Shown here one piece after another: positions 63,837 to 64,000 of a DNA stretch of 64,000 bases (position 1 is the stretch's first letter; the number at the start of each line of letters is the position of its first letter). The translations under genes were made by a program, and so were the position numbers. The stretch is from positions 868,001-932,000 of the forward strand of contig CAWFDX010000009.1 in assembly GCA_963814645.1 (NCBI GenBank). The letters run 5' to 3'. A model generated the notes under the pieces. It was not told the DNA's origin and searched no databases. It worked only from the letters and a program-made list of their open reading frames with translations. This DNA comes from RYN-230 sp963814645 (GTDB lineage Bacteria; Actinomycetota; Actinomycetes; Streptosporangiales; Streptosporangiaceae).

Positions 63837-64000
63837 ATGGCTGAACCGATGTACCGGCTGATCGCGGATGACCTGGGCCGCCAGATCGAGGCCGGCCAAC
63901 TGCTGCCGGGGGCCCAGCTGCCGGCCGGGCTGGCCCTCAGGGAGCAGTACCAGACGTCGCGCAATACCGTCCGGGACGCGGTCAAATGGCTCATCACCCG
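63837..64000 (+). CDS. GntR-family regulator (truncated by the window)
   Basis: 54 residues are visible: MYRLIADDLGRQIEAGQLLP, QLPAGLALREQYQTSRNTVR, DAVKWLITR. This is the complete recognition-helix part of a GntR winged helix; the rest lies outside. An AGGGGGA ribosome site precedes the ATG. It resembles the short GntR at 7370-7612 in size of the visible part but not in sequence. Confidence 0.8.
   Translation, partial: MAEPMYRLIADDLGRQIEAGQLLPGAQLPAGLALREQYQTSRNTVRDAVKWLIT

Overview
The window is high-GC actinobacterial chromosome. The evidence is strong codon bias to G/C in third positions, GTG/TTG starts, and a core gene order (ligA, gatC-gatA-gatB, ilvB-ilvN-ilvC, serA, leuB, ilvE, cimA, gltX) like that of Streptomyces and related spore-forming orders. 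Genus cannot be fixed from the sequence alone.

Layout. (1) 0-20 kb, accessory: a PAS histidine kinase, small flavin/VOC/DinB/GntR proteins, two paralogous Yx(FWY)xxD-type secreted proteins, an FAD hydroxylase, a glycogen-debranching pair (GlgX-type gene plus a frameshifted GH63-like gene), and several secreted proteins. (2) 21-24.2 kb, a stretch of broken genes: an internally deleted Ni/Co transporter, a divergent regulator/MFS pair that has lost both 5' ends at one junction, the tail of a GMC oxidoreductase, and a half ferredoxin. Next to them is an intact cobinamide amidohydrolase gene (cbiZ). (3) 24.86-30.09 kb, an island bounded by a perfect 107-bp direct repeat. The repeat is the 3' part of tRNA-Glu, starting exactly at the anticodon loop, plus its terminator, which is typical of actinomycete integrative elements. 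Its cargo is a secreted phosphoesterase, a PHS-type phosphate/H+ symporter, a deleted mgtC-like gene and a zinc-ribbon protein. The first three have 11-bp-phased GTTCAYC repeats (PHO-box-like) in front of them. No integrase is seen. (4) 30-35 kb: tRNA-Glu, tRNA-Gln, GlsB, a frameshifted DUF985 cupin, a LacI regulator with an alpha-galactosidase, and an acetyl-xylan-esterase-like hydrolase. (5) 35-51 kb: gltX and the branched-chain amino acid/serine genes. cimA and ilvBNC each have a classical attenuator with a short leader peptide (Ile-Ile-Ile and Leu-Val-Leu respectively). (6) 50.7-63.7 kb: two membrane GGDEF/EAL proteins on either side of a 2-hydroxyacid dehydrogenase gene and gatCAB, then ligA and a MetE-like methionine synthase gene. 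A GntR regulator runs off the right edge.

How it fits together. gltX, tRNA-Glu, tRNA-Gln and gatCAB lie within 30 kb and together make Gln-tRNA(Gln) by the indirect route. cimA, leuB, ilvB, ilvN, ilvC and ilvE supply most of isoleucine/valine/leucine synthesis and serA the serine branch. The att-flanked segment looks like a phosphate-starvation cassette. Frameshifts and truncations are frequent in accessory genes, while no frame break was seen in the core genes.
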